A stretch of 64,000 nt of DNA from JALOOB01 sp040766655 (lineage in GTDB: Bacteria > Chloroflexota > Anaerolineae > CG2-30-64-16): NCBI GenBank assembly GCA_040766655.1, contig JAXGQB010000012.1:1-64000 (forward strand), read 5' to 3'. Under the pieces are notes generated by a model, which had not been told where the DNA came from, did no database searches, and saw nothing but the letters and a program-made list of their open reading frames with translations. The translations under genes were made by a program, and so were the position numbers. Of this stretch, positions 24,734-32,953 are shown in pieces. Within the stretch, counting starts at the first letter, position 1. Every line of letters begins with the position of its first letter.

Positions 24734-25429
24734 GTGACCGAACCAACCTCAGACCTGCAGCGCGTCATGGTGATCGCAGCGCACCCGGACGACCCCGAAT
24801 TCGGGTGTGCGGGCACGATCCTCAAGTGGGCGCAGGCAGGGCGCCACATCACCTATGTCCTTCTCACCAGCGGCGACAAGGGCAGCCACGATCCCGATCT
24901 GCGGCCCGGCAGGCTCGCAGCCCGCCGCGAGATCGAGCAGCGTGCGGCCGCGGCCGACGTCGGTGTGCAGGAGATCATCTTTCTGCGCCGGCCCGACGGC
25001 CTGCTGGAGAACACCATGGACCTGCGCCGCGAGTTGGCCGACCTGGTGCGTCGCCAACGGCCCGACGTCGTGCTGACCATCGATCCATGGCGCCCCTACC
25101 AGCTGCACCCGGACCACCGCGCCGCGGGCCAGGCGGCGGTCGATGCAGTGTGGTCCGCACGGGAGTGGTACATCTTCCCCGAGCAGCTCGTCGACGGCGT
25201 CGAGCCGTGGCGCGTGCGGGAGCTCTACCTCTTCTGGACGGATAACCCGGACCACTGGGAGGACATCAGTGGCTGCATCGACCAGCGCATCGCGGCGCTG
25301 ATGCGCCACGTGAGCCAGGTCGGCGCGGAGCCGGAGAAGCTCGCGGAGCGGGTGCGCCAGCGCGCGCACGAGGCGGGCGAGAAGCCCGGCTATGCCGCGG
25401 CCGAGGCATTCAAGAGGTTCGGGTTTTGA
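24734..25429 (+). CDS. LmbE/PIG-L family deacetylase
   Basis: A 231-residue zinc-dependent de-N-acetylase of the PIG-L/LmbE superfamily, which removes acetyl groups from N-acetylglucosamine-type substrates (mycothiol, bacillithiol and GPI pathways use such enzymes). Zinc and catalytic motif AAHPDDPEFGC near the N-terminus and the second zinc histidine in LHPDHRAAG are present. Start is GTG 24734 with AGGAGG at 24719-24724. The stop overlaps the next gene's TTG start (TTGA), so the deacetylase and the glycoside hydrolase-like protein are co-translated. That pairing suggests work on an amino-sugar compound, but this is inference. Confidence 0.92.
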   Translation: MTEPTSDLQRVMVIAAHPDDPEFGCAGTILKWAQAGRHITYVLLTSGDKGSHDPDLRPGRLAARREIEQRAAAADVGVQEIIFLRRPDGLLENTMDLRRELADLVRRQRPDVVLTIDPWRPYQLHPDHRAAGQAAVDAVWSAREWYIFPEQLVDGVEPWRVRELYLFWTDNPDHWEDISGCIDQRIAALMRHVSQVGAEPEKLAERVRQRAHEAGEKPGYAAAEAFKRFGF

Positions 25430-26940
25430 AGCAGATCGACGGCCACGCCCTGCAACCCAAACGATGCCTTCCCGGCCGGAGGCCCCCCGGAGCAAGGCTG
25501 CGCGCACCGCAGGTGCTCGCCATCCTCTGCGCGCTCTGCGTGCTCTGTGGCACCGTCGCTCCCGTCTCTGCGGAGGTGCTCCCGCCCGACGTGCGGTTCG
25601 GCGCGGTGGAGGCATTCGTCAACGCGGAGGCGGCCACGGATGCGGGCGTGGGTTACAGCCGCATCATCCTGCGCTGGGACGTGATCCAACCCGGCGGCCC
25701 TGCGGACTGGAAGCCGGCGAACGTGCCTGATCCCTACGTCGCGGCGGAGCTGGACGCGGGCCGCGAGGTCGTCGCGATCCTCATCGGCACGCCCGCCTGG
25801 GCCGCGGTGAACCCGGCGGACGGTGCACGCGGCGTGCCCCGGATGGACGCGTGGGCTGCGTTCGCGCGGCGCATGGCCCAGCACTACCGCGGCCGCATCC
25901 ACCACTGGATCATCTGGAACGAGCCTGACGTGTGGCAGGCCGGCCACCCCGGCCAGACGTGGACCGGGAGCGTCGAGGAGTACGCGCAACTGCTCAAGAC
26001 CGCCTATCTGGCCATCAAGGAGGTCGATCCAGCCCAGCAGGTGCACCTGGCCGGCCTGACCTACTTCTGGGACTGGTCCCACGGCCGGCGGCAGTACCTG
26101 GACCGCCTGCTGGACGTCATCGTTGCGGACCCCCAAGCGGCCGCCCACGGCTACTACTTCGACGCAGCCATCTATCATCTCTACTTCAAGCCGCTGCAGA
26201 CGCCTGCCGTGCTGAACCAGGCGCAGGCCAGCCTCGTGCGCCACGGCATTACGGGCAAGAATCTGTGGATCAACGAGACGAACGCGCCCCCTTCGGAGGA
26301 CAAGGTGGAGCCGCCCTGGTCGAAACCACGGTTCAGGGTGTCTCTTGAGGAGCAGGCCGCGTTCGTGCTGCAGGAGTTCAGCCTGGCCTTCGCCTCCGGC
26401 GCCAGCCGGGTGTCCTTCTACAAGCTGCGCAACTCGACGGATCACCCCGAATCGATCGAGCCGTACGGCCTGCTGCGCGGGGACGACTCGCGACGGCCCG
26501 CGTTCACCGCGTACCAGGTGGCGACCACCTACCTGCGCGACTTCCGAACCGCGCGGCGCGAGCAGTCGGGCACGATCAACGCGGTGACGTTCGACCGCGG
26601 CAGCGCGACCACCACCGTTGTGTGGACGACCGGGACCGCGCGGACGCGCGTGAAGGTGCGTGCGGCGGCGCGAGAGGCGCTGCTGGTCAACGAACGCGGC
26701 GAGACGCAGCGCATCGTGGCGCAGGGCGGGTTCTACGTGGTCGACCTCCCCGCCGCGACCTGTTTGAACCGCGGGGAATGTCTCATCGGCGGCGCGCCGC
26801 GGCTGATCGTCGAGGAAGGAGCCGCGCGGGGGCGCAAGGCACTGGTTGCGGCCGGCGGCGGTGCGACGCGCGGCGATATTGCGTCGCGCGGCGATATTGC
26901 GTCACGATGGGAACCCTCAGCCCTGGCAGACGTCTACTAA
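25426..26940 (+). CDS. Secreted glycoside hydrolase-like protein (clan GH-A fold)
   Basis: A 504-residue exported protein. Signal peptide hydrophobic core LAILCALCVLCGTVAPVSA at about 30-49. The TIM-barrel has the clan GH-A acid/base motif IIWNEPDVW (Glu166) and a matching nucleophile WINETNAP (Glu284), about 118 residues apart. This resembles GH39/GH5-type xylosidase or cellulase-like proteins, though the exact family is uncertain. The C-terminal 110 residues look like a beta domain. The TTG start overlaps the LmbE stop by four bases, with AAGAGG upstream. Near the end an 18-bp DNA unit is tandemly duplicated (26863-26898), giving RGDIAS twice. Confidence 0.8.
   Translation: MKQIDGHALQPKRCLPGRRPPGARLRAPQVLAILCALCVLCGTVAPVSAEVLPPDVRFGAVEAFVNAEAATDAGVGYSRIILRWDVIQPGGPADWKPANVPDPYVAAELDAGREVVAILIGTPAWAAVNPADGARGVPRMDAWAAFARRMAQHYRGRIHHWIIWNEPDVWQAGHPGQTWTGSVEEYAQLLKTAYLAIKEVDPAQQVHLAGLTYFWDWSHGRRQYLDRLLDVIVADPQAAAHGYYFDAAIYHLYFKPLQTPAVLNQAQASLVRHGITGKNLWINETNAPPSEDKVEPPWSKPRFRVSLEEQAAFVLQEFSLAFASGASRVSFYKLRNSTDHPESIEPYGLLRGDDSRRPAFTAYQVATTYLRDFRTARREQSGTINAVTFDRGSATTTVVWTTGTARTRVKVRAAAREALLVNERGETQRIVAQGGFYVVDLPAATCLNRGECLIGGAPRLIVEEGAARGRKALVAAGGGATRGDIASRGDIASRWEPSALADVY
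26863..26898 (+). repeat. 18-bp tandem duplication in the 3' end of the glycoside hydrolase gene
   Basis: GCGACGCGCGGCGATATT and GCGTCGCGCGGCGATATT are adjacent, followed by a partial third copy. The reading frame is preserved. Confidence 0.85.
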
Positions 26941-26998
26941 GGTGTGCCCGTTTTTTCGTTTACCCTGTTTTCATTGAGGGCACAGGGCGGAGGAGACC

Positions 26999-29665
26999 AT
27001 GCAACAACCAGAACTTAATTCGGAGCCGCGCAGCCGGTGGGCGAAGATCGGCGGGATCGTCCTGCTCATCGCCACACTTGCCGCCGTGGCCGTCACCGCA
27101 GGAAGCTGCGGGCTATTGCCGCGCCTGTTGCCCGTGCAGGCCGGCCGAGCGACAGCCACGCCCACCTTGTCGCCCGACACCGGCACGCCCACCATCACCA
27201 TCGCACCGCTGGCGGGCGATGCTGGCACGCGCCTGACGGTCGAAGGCAAGGGCTGGCGCCCCGGCGACACGATCTTCGTGCGCCTGGAGGATCCGCAGAC
27301 CGGCCAAACGCCCGGGCTCGACCAGGCCTCCGCGATCGTGACAGACCGCGGGGATTTCGTCATTCGCTTCACCTATCCGTACGATCCGCGCTGGGCGCTC
27401 ATGCCGGTCGCACTCGTCACGGTGATCGATCCGGCCACGGGCCAGCGGGCAACCGCGGAGTTCAGGATTCTGAACCCCGTCGCGCCCACCGCGACCCCGA
27501 CGGCGACCGCCCTGCCATCTCCTACCCCGCTGCCGACGCTCGTGCCGCCCACGGCCGCGCCCACGCAGGTCGTGCCGCAAGTCACGCCGGTGGTGACGCT
27601 GCCCAGGCCGACCGCAACCCGCGTTCCGCCGACCGCAACGCGTGTGCCACCCACTGCAACGCGCGTGCCGCCCACGGCCACGCCGATCCCGGTCATCACG
27701 GATTGGCGGGGCGAGTACTGGGCCAACCTCAACCTGGCCGGCCTGCCCCTGGTCGTGCGCAACGACTGGGCGGTCGACTTCAACTGGGGACTCGGTTCGC
27801 CCGCCGGCCAGCTGCCCGCGGACGGCTTCTCTGCCCGCTGGACGCGGACGCTCGATTTCGAGCCCGCGACCTATCGCTTCTTCCTCAGCATGGACGACGG
27901 CGCGCGGCTGTGGATCGACGGCCAACTGCTCGTCGATGAGTGGCGTGACAACAGCAACCGCGAGGTCAGCGTCGACTTCCCGCTGGCGCGCGGGCCCCAC
28001 CAGGTCCGGGTGGAGTACTACGAGAAGACGGGGCTGTCGAGCGTCCGGCTGCGCTGGGAACGCCTGGGCCCGATCACCTTCCCGGATTGGATGGGCGAGT
28101 ATTGGAACAACGTGAACCTGACCGGTGCGCCCGTGCTCACGCGCAACGACCGCATGATCGACTTCACGTGGGGAACCGGCTCGCCGGCGGCCGGGGTCGT
28201 CGCGGACAACTTCGCAGTCCGCTGGACGCGGCAGAGCACCTTCGTGCCCGGGCTGTATCGCTTCTTCGCACAGGCTGACGACGGCGTTCGGGTGACTGTG
28301 GACGGCCGGCTGGTGCTCAGCCAGTGGTTCGACCAGAGCGCCTCCGTGCCCTACACGGTCGACGTAGCCCTGGGCGGCGCGCATGTCATCGTGGTCGAGT
28401 ACTACGAGCGAACTGGCGGCGCGCTCGCCCGCTTCTGGTGGCAGCAGGTCTTCCTGCCGCCGCCCTCGACCGCGACGCCGACCGCGACGCGCACCCAGGT
28501 TCCGCCGACTGCGACTGCAACCCCGACGGCAACAGCGACGGCAACGCCGACGGCAACGCCGACCGCGACGGCAACGGCCACGCCGACCGGGGAGTTCACG
28601 GCCACCCCGTCCGCGACGCCGTCAGCGACGCCTACGGCCACGGCAACCGCGTCTGCCACGCCGACCGCGACCCCGACGTCGATCTTCACCGCGACCGCGA
28701 CGCCGACCGCGACGGAGACGCCGACGGCCACGCCGACGTCTGTCTTCACGGCGACGCCGACCGCAACGGCAACGGCCACACCGACAGAAGCGCCGACTGC
28801 AACAGCAACGCCAACCGAGACGCCAACGGCTACCCCGACCGCGACACCGACGGAGCTGCCCACTGCAACGCCGACGGCGACGGCAACAGCCACGCCGACC
28901 GAGACGCCGACCGCGACGCCAACTGAGACGCCGACCGAGACACCGACGGAGACACCGACCGAGACGCCGACCGAGACACCGACGGCCACGCCGACTGAAA
29001 CGCCGACTGAAACGCCAACCGAGACACCGACCGCGACACCGACGGAAACGCCGACGGCCACACCGACCGAGACACCGACGGAGACAGCCACGCCGACTGA
29101 AACGCCGGACGGCACCGTCACGCCCGGCACAGAGACGCCCACGGTGACGCCGTCCGTGACGGCCCCGTCCGTGACGGCGCTGACGGTTCGACTAAACGAG
29201 ATCCTGCCCTATCCCCGCAGCGTGAATTGGGACGGCCGCGCGCCGGCCAACCCGGCCGACGAATGGATCGAGTTGTATAACGCGTCCCGCCGTCCGGTGG
29301 ACCTGACAGGCTGGTCGATCACGGTGCAGGTGCCGGGGCGCCGGGCGGCCCAGACGTACCGCTTTGCCCGGCGAACCACCCTCGCGGCAGGCGACTACCT
29401 GGTCCTGTTCCAGCGGGAGACGCGGCTGGTCCTGGACAACAAGACGGCGACAGTAAGTCTCCTCGATGGATCGGGCCGCGTGGTGGATTCGATGCTCTAT
29501 GAGTTGCCGGGGCCGGACGAAAGCCTCAACCGGGACGAGGATGGCGAGTGGCATGCCGGCTGGACGCCCACTCCGGGCGAGGAGAACGAGGAGCCCGCGG
29601 GCCTGCTGAAGCGCATGCGGCCCCTGCCCGCGACCGCGACGCCCGCGGCACGCCGCCGGCCCTGA
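26999..29665 (+). CDS. Secreted PA14-like/lamin-tail protein with Thr-Pro linker
   Basis: An 888-residue exported or membrane-anchored protein. N-terminal helix about 17-40 (IGGIVLLIATLAAVAVTAG), an Ig/IPT-like domain (about 55-160), a short PTAT linker, two consecutive PA14-like domains (about 235-360 and 361-490; each begins GEYW and has a DDGxRxxVDG strand), a 220-residue linker of TPT/TATPTE repeats, and a C-terminal lamin-tail domain (VRLNEILPYP, DEWIELYNAS). PA14 and lamin-tail domains usually bind carbohydrate or other surface ligands; no catalytic domain is present. GGAGGAG precedes ATG 26999. A strong terminator follows. Confidence 0.87.
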   Translation: MQQPELNSEPRSRWAKIGGIVLLIATLAAVAVTAGSCGLLPRLLPVQAGRATATPTLSPDTGTPTITIAPLAGDAGTRLTVEGKGWRPGDTIFVRLEDPQTGQTPGLDQASAIVTDRGDFVIRFTYPYDPRWALMPVALVTVIDPATGQRATAEFRILNPVAPTATPTATALPSPTPLPTLVPPTAAPTQVVPQVTPVVTLPRPTATRVPPTATRVPPTATRVPPTATPIPVITDWRGEYWANLNLAGLPLVVRNDWAVDFNWGLGSPAGQLPADGFSARWTRTLDFEPATYRFFLSMDDGARLWIDGQLLVDEWRDNSNREVSVDFPLARGPHQVRVEYYEKTGLSSVRLRWERLGPITFPDWMGEYWNNVNLTGAPVLTRNDRMIDFTWGTGSPAAGVVADNFAVRWTRQSTFVPGLYRFFAQADDGVRVTVDGRLVLSQWFDQSASVPYTVDVALGGAHVIVVEYYERTGGALARFWWQQVFLPPPSTATPTATRTQVPPTATATPTATATATPTATPTATATATPTGEFTATPSATPSATPTATATASATPTATPTSIFTATATPTATETPTATPTSVFTATPTATATATPTEAPTATATPTETPTATPTATPTELPTATPTATATATPTETPTATPTETPTETPTETPTETPTETPTATPTETPTETPTETPTATPTETPTATPTETPTETATPTETPDGTVTPGTETPTVTPSVTAPSVTALTVRLNEILPYPRSVNWDGRAPANPADEWIELYNASRRPVDLTGWSITVQVPGRRAAQTYRFARRTTLAAGDYLVLFQRETRLVLDNKTATVSLLDGSGRVVDSMLYELPGPDESLNRDEDGEWHAGWTPTPGEENEEPAGLLKRMRPLPATATPAARRRP
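28480..29130 (+). repeat. Low-complexity Thr-Pro coding repeat
   Basis: Short tandem units of 6-12 bp (ACGCCGACC, GCGACGCCGACG, GAGACGCCGACC and variants) encoding the TPT/TETPT linker. The opposite strand carries a spurious Val-Gly-rich open frame. Confidence 0.92.
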
Positions 29666-29703
29666 CGCCGCAGGCGCGTCAGATCAGGGTAGGTATCGAT
29701 GAT

Positions 29704-29743
29704 GAGGACGGTGCGGAGATGATCCCCGCACCGTCCTCGTTTT
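29704..29743. terminator. Strong rho-independent terminator
   Basis: Perfect 13-bp stem GAGGACGGTGCGG (29704-29716) / CCGCACCGTCCTC (29726-29738), followed by G and TTTT on the + strand. It separates the PA14 gene from the convergent C25 peptidase gene. Confidence 0.9.
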
Positions 29744-29753
29744 CTGCCGTGCG

Positions 29754-32672
29754 TCAGTAGCCGGCGACCGCCGCGTGAAGGATCAGCGGGAGGTACACGG
29801 CCGTGTCGGGCAGCTTGAGCCGTGTGGCCGGGTCGCCCAGGAGCACCTGCGTGTCGATGAGGTCCAGCGCGCCTGAGCCACGGGCGAAATAGGCGGCCTT
29901 GGCCCCGTCCACGGCCAGCCCCACCCGTGCGATTCGTTCGACAAGCAGCGCGTCGATCATCGCCTTGTTCAAGCCGATCAGGTCCGCACCGATGTGCAGC
30001 CCCGTGGGCGAGAAATCTGCCACCGAGCCGCGGCCCGGCGTGAGAAGCAGCGTCTCGCCCAGGCTTGCCTCGCTGCCCCCATACTGGCTGCTGCCGATCA
30101 CATTGATGAAGTAGCCCGACCAGCACCCGTAGCTGGCGGTGAAGGGCAGGGCCGTGTTGGGGGCCAGCTTCGGCGGATCGTTCAGCTCCCACAGCTTGTC
30201 GTTACCCCAGAACGTGCGCGACGCGTGGCCGAACCACTGAAGGTAGAGCGCGCCCGCGTCGAAGGCCGACAGGAGGGCGCCGGTCATCTCGGCCGCCGTA
30301 TCGCTGGCCGCGCCCGCCTTGTAGTAGATCGCCGGCGTGTCGTAGGCCGGCGGGACCAGCGCGCGGGATTGATCTGAGAAGCTATGGAAGTTGCCCGCGG
30401 GATCGCTCTTGTTGTCGGCCACGAAGACCGCTCGATCCTGCCACGCGCCCGGGGGTGCAGCGGTCTCGTAAGCGAGGATCTTCCCGACCACCGCGGTCAC
30501 CTCGGCCGGCGTCTTGGCCGGGATACGGCCGATCGCCATGTCGGGCAGGAAGTCGTTGGGCCCGTCGACGCTGGCGTAGCGGTTGTCCGCCGCGGTCTCG
30601 CCGATGAAGGGATCCACGTCCGCCAGGTAAGGCGGGATCAGGTTGGGCAGCCCGGGCCGCAGCGCACCCTTGAAATCGTAGTGGCCGTCTCCCACCAGCA
30701 GCACGTAGGCGGGTGGATCGCCGCCCGCGTTCCACGTCTCGTAGGCGTACGCCAGGAAGGTGCGGAGCGCCTCCGGGTCGACGCGTCCGCCGCTGAACTC
30801 GTCGTAGACGTCCTGAATGTCGACCTTCGCGACCCGCAGCCCCTCCGCCGCGCGGTGGTCCAGCAGCGGCTGGACCGCGTCCCACAGCGAGCGGTGGACG
30901 ACGGCGATGTAGTCCGCCGAATGCGCGGGCGACCGCCAGGCCGATCCCGCGTCGAGCCGCAGGCTCACGGGAGCCAGCAAGGCGGTCTCCGCGGCAAGGT
31001 AGTAAGCGGCGGCGGGGTCCTGGCCGGCGAAAGTCACCGCGTAGGAGCCCCCCTCAGGCTGCGCCGCCACCCCGGCCAGGCGCACCGGCTGCCGCGGCTC
31101 GCTCACGTCGTACACCCGGATGCCGGGCCCAGGGAAGCCGGTCGCCCGGATGTCGTTGCCCATGTCTGCCGCGGGGGCGCCGGGGGCGGTGGTGGCCTCG
31201 ATGAAGAGGCGACCTGCGTGGGCGGTGGCCGTCGCCCCATACGCCAGTTGGGCCCAATCCGGCGACACCCAGTAGTTGGCAACCCCGGGCAACTGGCCGA
31301 GCGAGGCCTCCAGCGCGAGGTTATTCGGGCCGTCGAGGAGGTCCGTCGCGGGGACGGGAACCGCCACTTCCTCGATCACGCTGCCGTCCCACTGGTGGAC
31401 GCCGAGGGATGCGCCGTTCAGGCGCAGCGCCACGGACTGGTCCGGGCTGCGATCCGGAAGAGCTTGGCCGCCGTGCAGGCGGACGGTCAGCCGTGCATCG
31501 CCTGCGAGGGCCACGTCATCCAGCGTGAGGGTGTAGGTGGTGACTGCGGTCGGGAACGCGCTGTTGGCGTAGAGCGGGTTGTCAAAGAAGTGGTCCACGT
31601 CACGGGGCAGGTGATAGGTGCTGTAGTAGACCTTGCTCACCTCCACCCGCGCGGTCCGGCGGATCGTGGTGAGCGGGGGCGACGCGAGCGCGGGCGCCGC
31701 GTCCACCGTGGCCATGCGCTCGCCGGCCGCGCCGCTCCACGTCAGCCGGTAGACGTTCTCGGTCATGTAGCGGCCAACGTATGGCTCCGCGTAGAAGATG
31801 ACCGCATCGCCCGGATCGAAGCTGCCGTCCGCCTCGCCCGTCACCTCGATCGCGACCGGCTCGTTCAGATACGCGATGGCGAACGCCGCGGGGTCCACCG
31901 TCGCGACGGGAACGCCCGCCGCGCTCAGCGCATCGTATGTGATCTGATGCATCCCGCGCTCGCGCGTACGGATCTCCAGGCCCGGCAACGCGGCAGCTGA
32001 GGTGGCATCAGTCGCGGCCGCACCCACATCAGTGACCGGAGATGCCTCATGAGGCGCCGGCCGCACCACGATCTCCACGCGGGCCAGGTAGCGCAGCTCG
32101 CGCGTGACGGGGTTGTACCGGATCGGATAGACGCGGATGGGCAGCAGCCGCTGCCCGCGGCGGATCGCGACCGGCCCAGCCTGGACCGGCTCCGCCGGAT
32201 ACAGGGCCGCGTTCCCGTAGATGGCTGGATCGGGCCGGTCGACGGTCGCGATCAGATCGGGCCACTCGGCCGCGGGGATGTCGCTCGGCGGGCGGTCGAA
32301 CGCCAGCTCCTGCACAGGCGTGGCGGGCAGCGCCACCGGCGCGACCAGGGTCCGCTCGGAAACGATCGTGTAGTCGAGCGACCAGTCGCCGTCGCCGGGC
32401 AGCGTGAGAGTCGTGGTCCAGACGGGCAGCGCGGGCGCGCCCGGCGTGCGATCGGCGGCATAGCCCGGGATGCTCACCCCCGCGGACGTCACCACCGGCT
32501 CGGGCGACTCAATCGTCAGGCGGATGGCGCCGTCGTCCGCCGCAGCGGGAGGCACGGGCAGGCCGGCCGCCGCGATGAGAAGGCAGAGGAGGCCCGTCAC
32601 CGCGCGCCCGGTCAGGTCGCGGCGGCTGCGGCGGGCAGCCTCGGAAAGTGCAATACGCAGTCGTCTCGTCAT
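29754..32672 (-). CDS. Peptidase family C25 (gingipain-like) secreted protease
   Basis: A 972-residue exported protein. Signal peptide with basic start and hydrophobic LLCLLIAAAGLPV, cleavage after AAA near residue 45. Residues about 50-560 are beta-rich prodomain regions. The C25 catalytic domain follows: YVLLVGDGHYDFKG, the catalytic His816 in WFGHAS and the catalytic Cys850 in ASYGCWSG, spaced as in gingipains. Proteases of this family act outside the cell, and in Gram-negatives are often type IX secreted, but no type IX sorting domain is seen here; the end is a short VYLPLILHAAVAGY tail common on Chloroflexota secreted proteins. ATG 32672 has only a moderate ribosome site. Confidence 0.9.
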   Translation of the reverse strand: MTRRLRIALSEAARRSRRDLTGRAVTGLLCLLIAAAGLPVPPAAADDGAIRLTIESPEPVVTSAGVSIPGYAADRTPGAPALPVWTTTLTLPGDGDWSLDYTIVSERTLVAPVALPATPVQELAFDRPPSDIPAAEWPDLIATVDRPDPAIYGNAALYPAEPVQAGPVAIRRGQRLLPIRVYPIRYNPVTRELRYLARVEIVVRPAPHEASPVTDVGAAATDATSAAALPGLEIRTRERGMHQITYDALSAAGVPVATVDPAAFAIAYLNEPVAIEVTGEADGSFDPGDAVIFYAEPYVGRYMTENVYRLTWSGAAGERMATVDAAPALASPPLTTIRRTARVEVSKVYYSTYHLPRDVDHFFDNPLYANSAFPTAVTTYTLTLDDVALAGDARLTVRLHGGQALPDRSPDQSVALRLNGASLGVHQWDGSVIEEVAVPVPATDLLDGPNNLALEASLGQLPGVANYWVSPDWAQLAYGATATAHAGRLFIEATTAPGAPAADMGNDIRATGFPGPGIRVYDVSEPRQPVRLAGVAAQPEGGSYAVTFAGQDPAAAYYLAAETALLAPVSLRLDAGSAWRSPAHSADYIAVVHRSLWDAVQPLLDHRAAEGLRVAKVDIQDVYDEFSGGRVDPEALRTFLAYAYETWNAGGDPPAYVLLVGDGHYDFKGALRPGLPNLIPPYLADVDPFIGETAADNRYASVDGPNDFLPDMAIGRIPAKTPAEVTAVVGKILAYETAAPPGAWQDRAVFVADNKSDPAGNFHSFSDQSRALVPPAYDTPAIYYKAGAASDTAAEMTGALLSAFDAGALYLQWFGHASRTFWGNDKLWELNDPPKLAPNTALPFTASYGCWSGYFINVIGSSQYGGSEASLGETLLLTPGRGSVADFSPTGLHIGADLIGLNKAMIDALLVERIARVGLAVDGAKAAYFARGSGALDLIDTQVLLGDPATRLKLPDTAVYLPLILHAAVAGY

Positions 32673-32953
32673 CGGTCACATCCCATTCTGTAAAGTGACC
32701 GAATTGTAGCACAGCCGCCGAGCCGCGGACAACCGTACGGGCGGTCGGACAGCCATTGAGGAGGTAACCGCCAGCGGAGGCATCCGGGATGCCAGCATCG
32801 GGGATGCCAGCATCCTGAGCGGAGTTCCGGCCATCTGTTCGGCCGAAACGCAGTCGAAGGAGGCCGAAACAAATCGATCAGGCCACATCCTTCGACTGCG
32901 CTCCCGTCGGTCGCTCCGCTCTGGATGCTCAATTTCGACCAGACTAGCACCTT
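32673..32953. repeat. Intergenic repeats between C25 peptidase and nuclease genes
   Basis: No gene seen. A 15-bp tandem repeat CATC[C/G]GGGATGCCAG occurs at 32781-32795 and 32796-32810. A 13-bp inverted repeat CGCAGTCGAAGGA (32849-32861) / TCCTTCGACTGCG (32888-32900) lies closer to the nuclease stop and may terminate that gene. No clear promoter for the peptidase. Confidence 0.65.

Noticed and set aside
28402..29142. Long - strand open frame rich in Val-Gly repeats
   Set aside because: It is the antisense of the Thr-Pro linker repeat of the PA14 protein; low complexity, no ribosome site or promoter.
30384..32000. 538-codon + strand frame
   Set aside because: Antisense of the C25 peptidase gene; no start signal and shadow-type composition.
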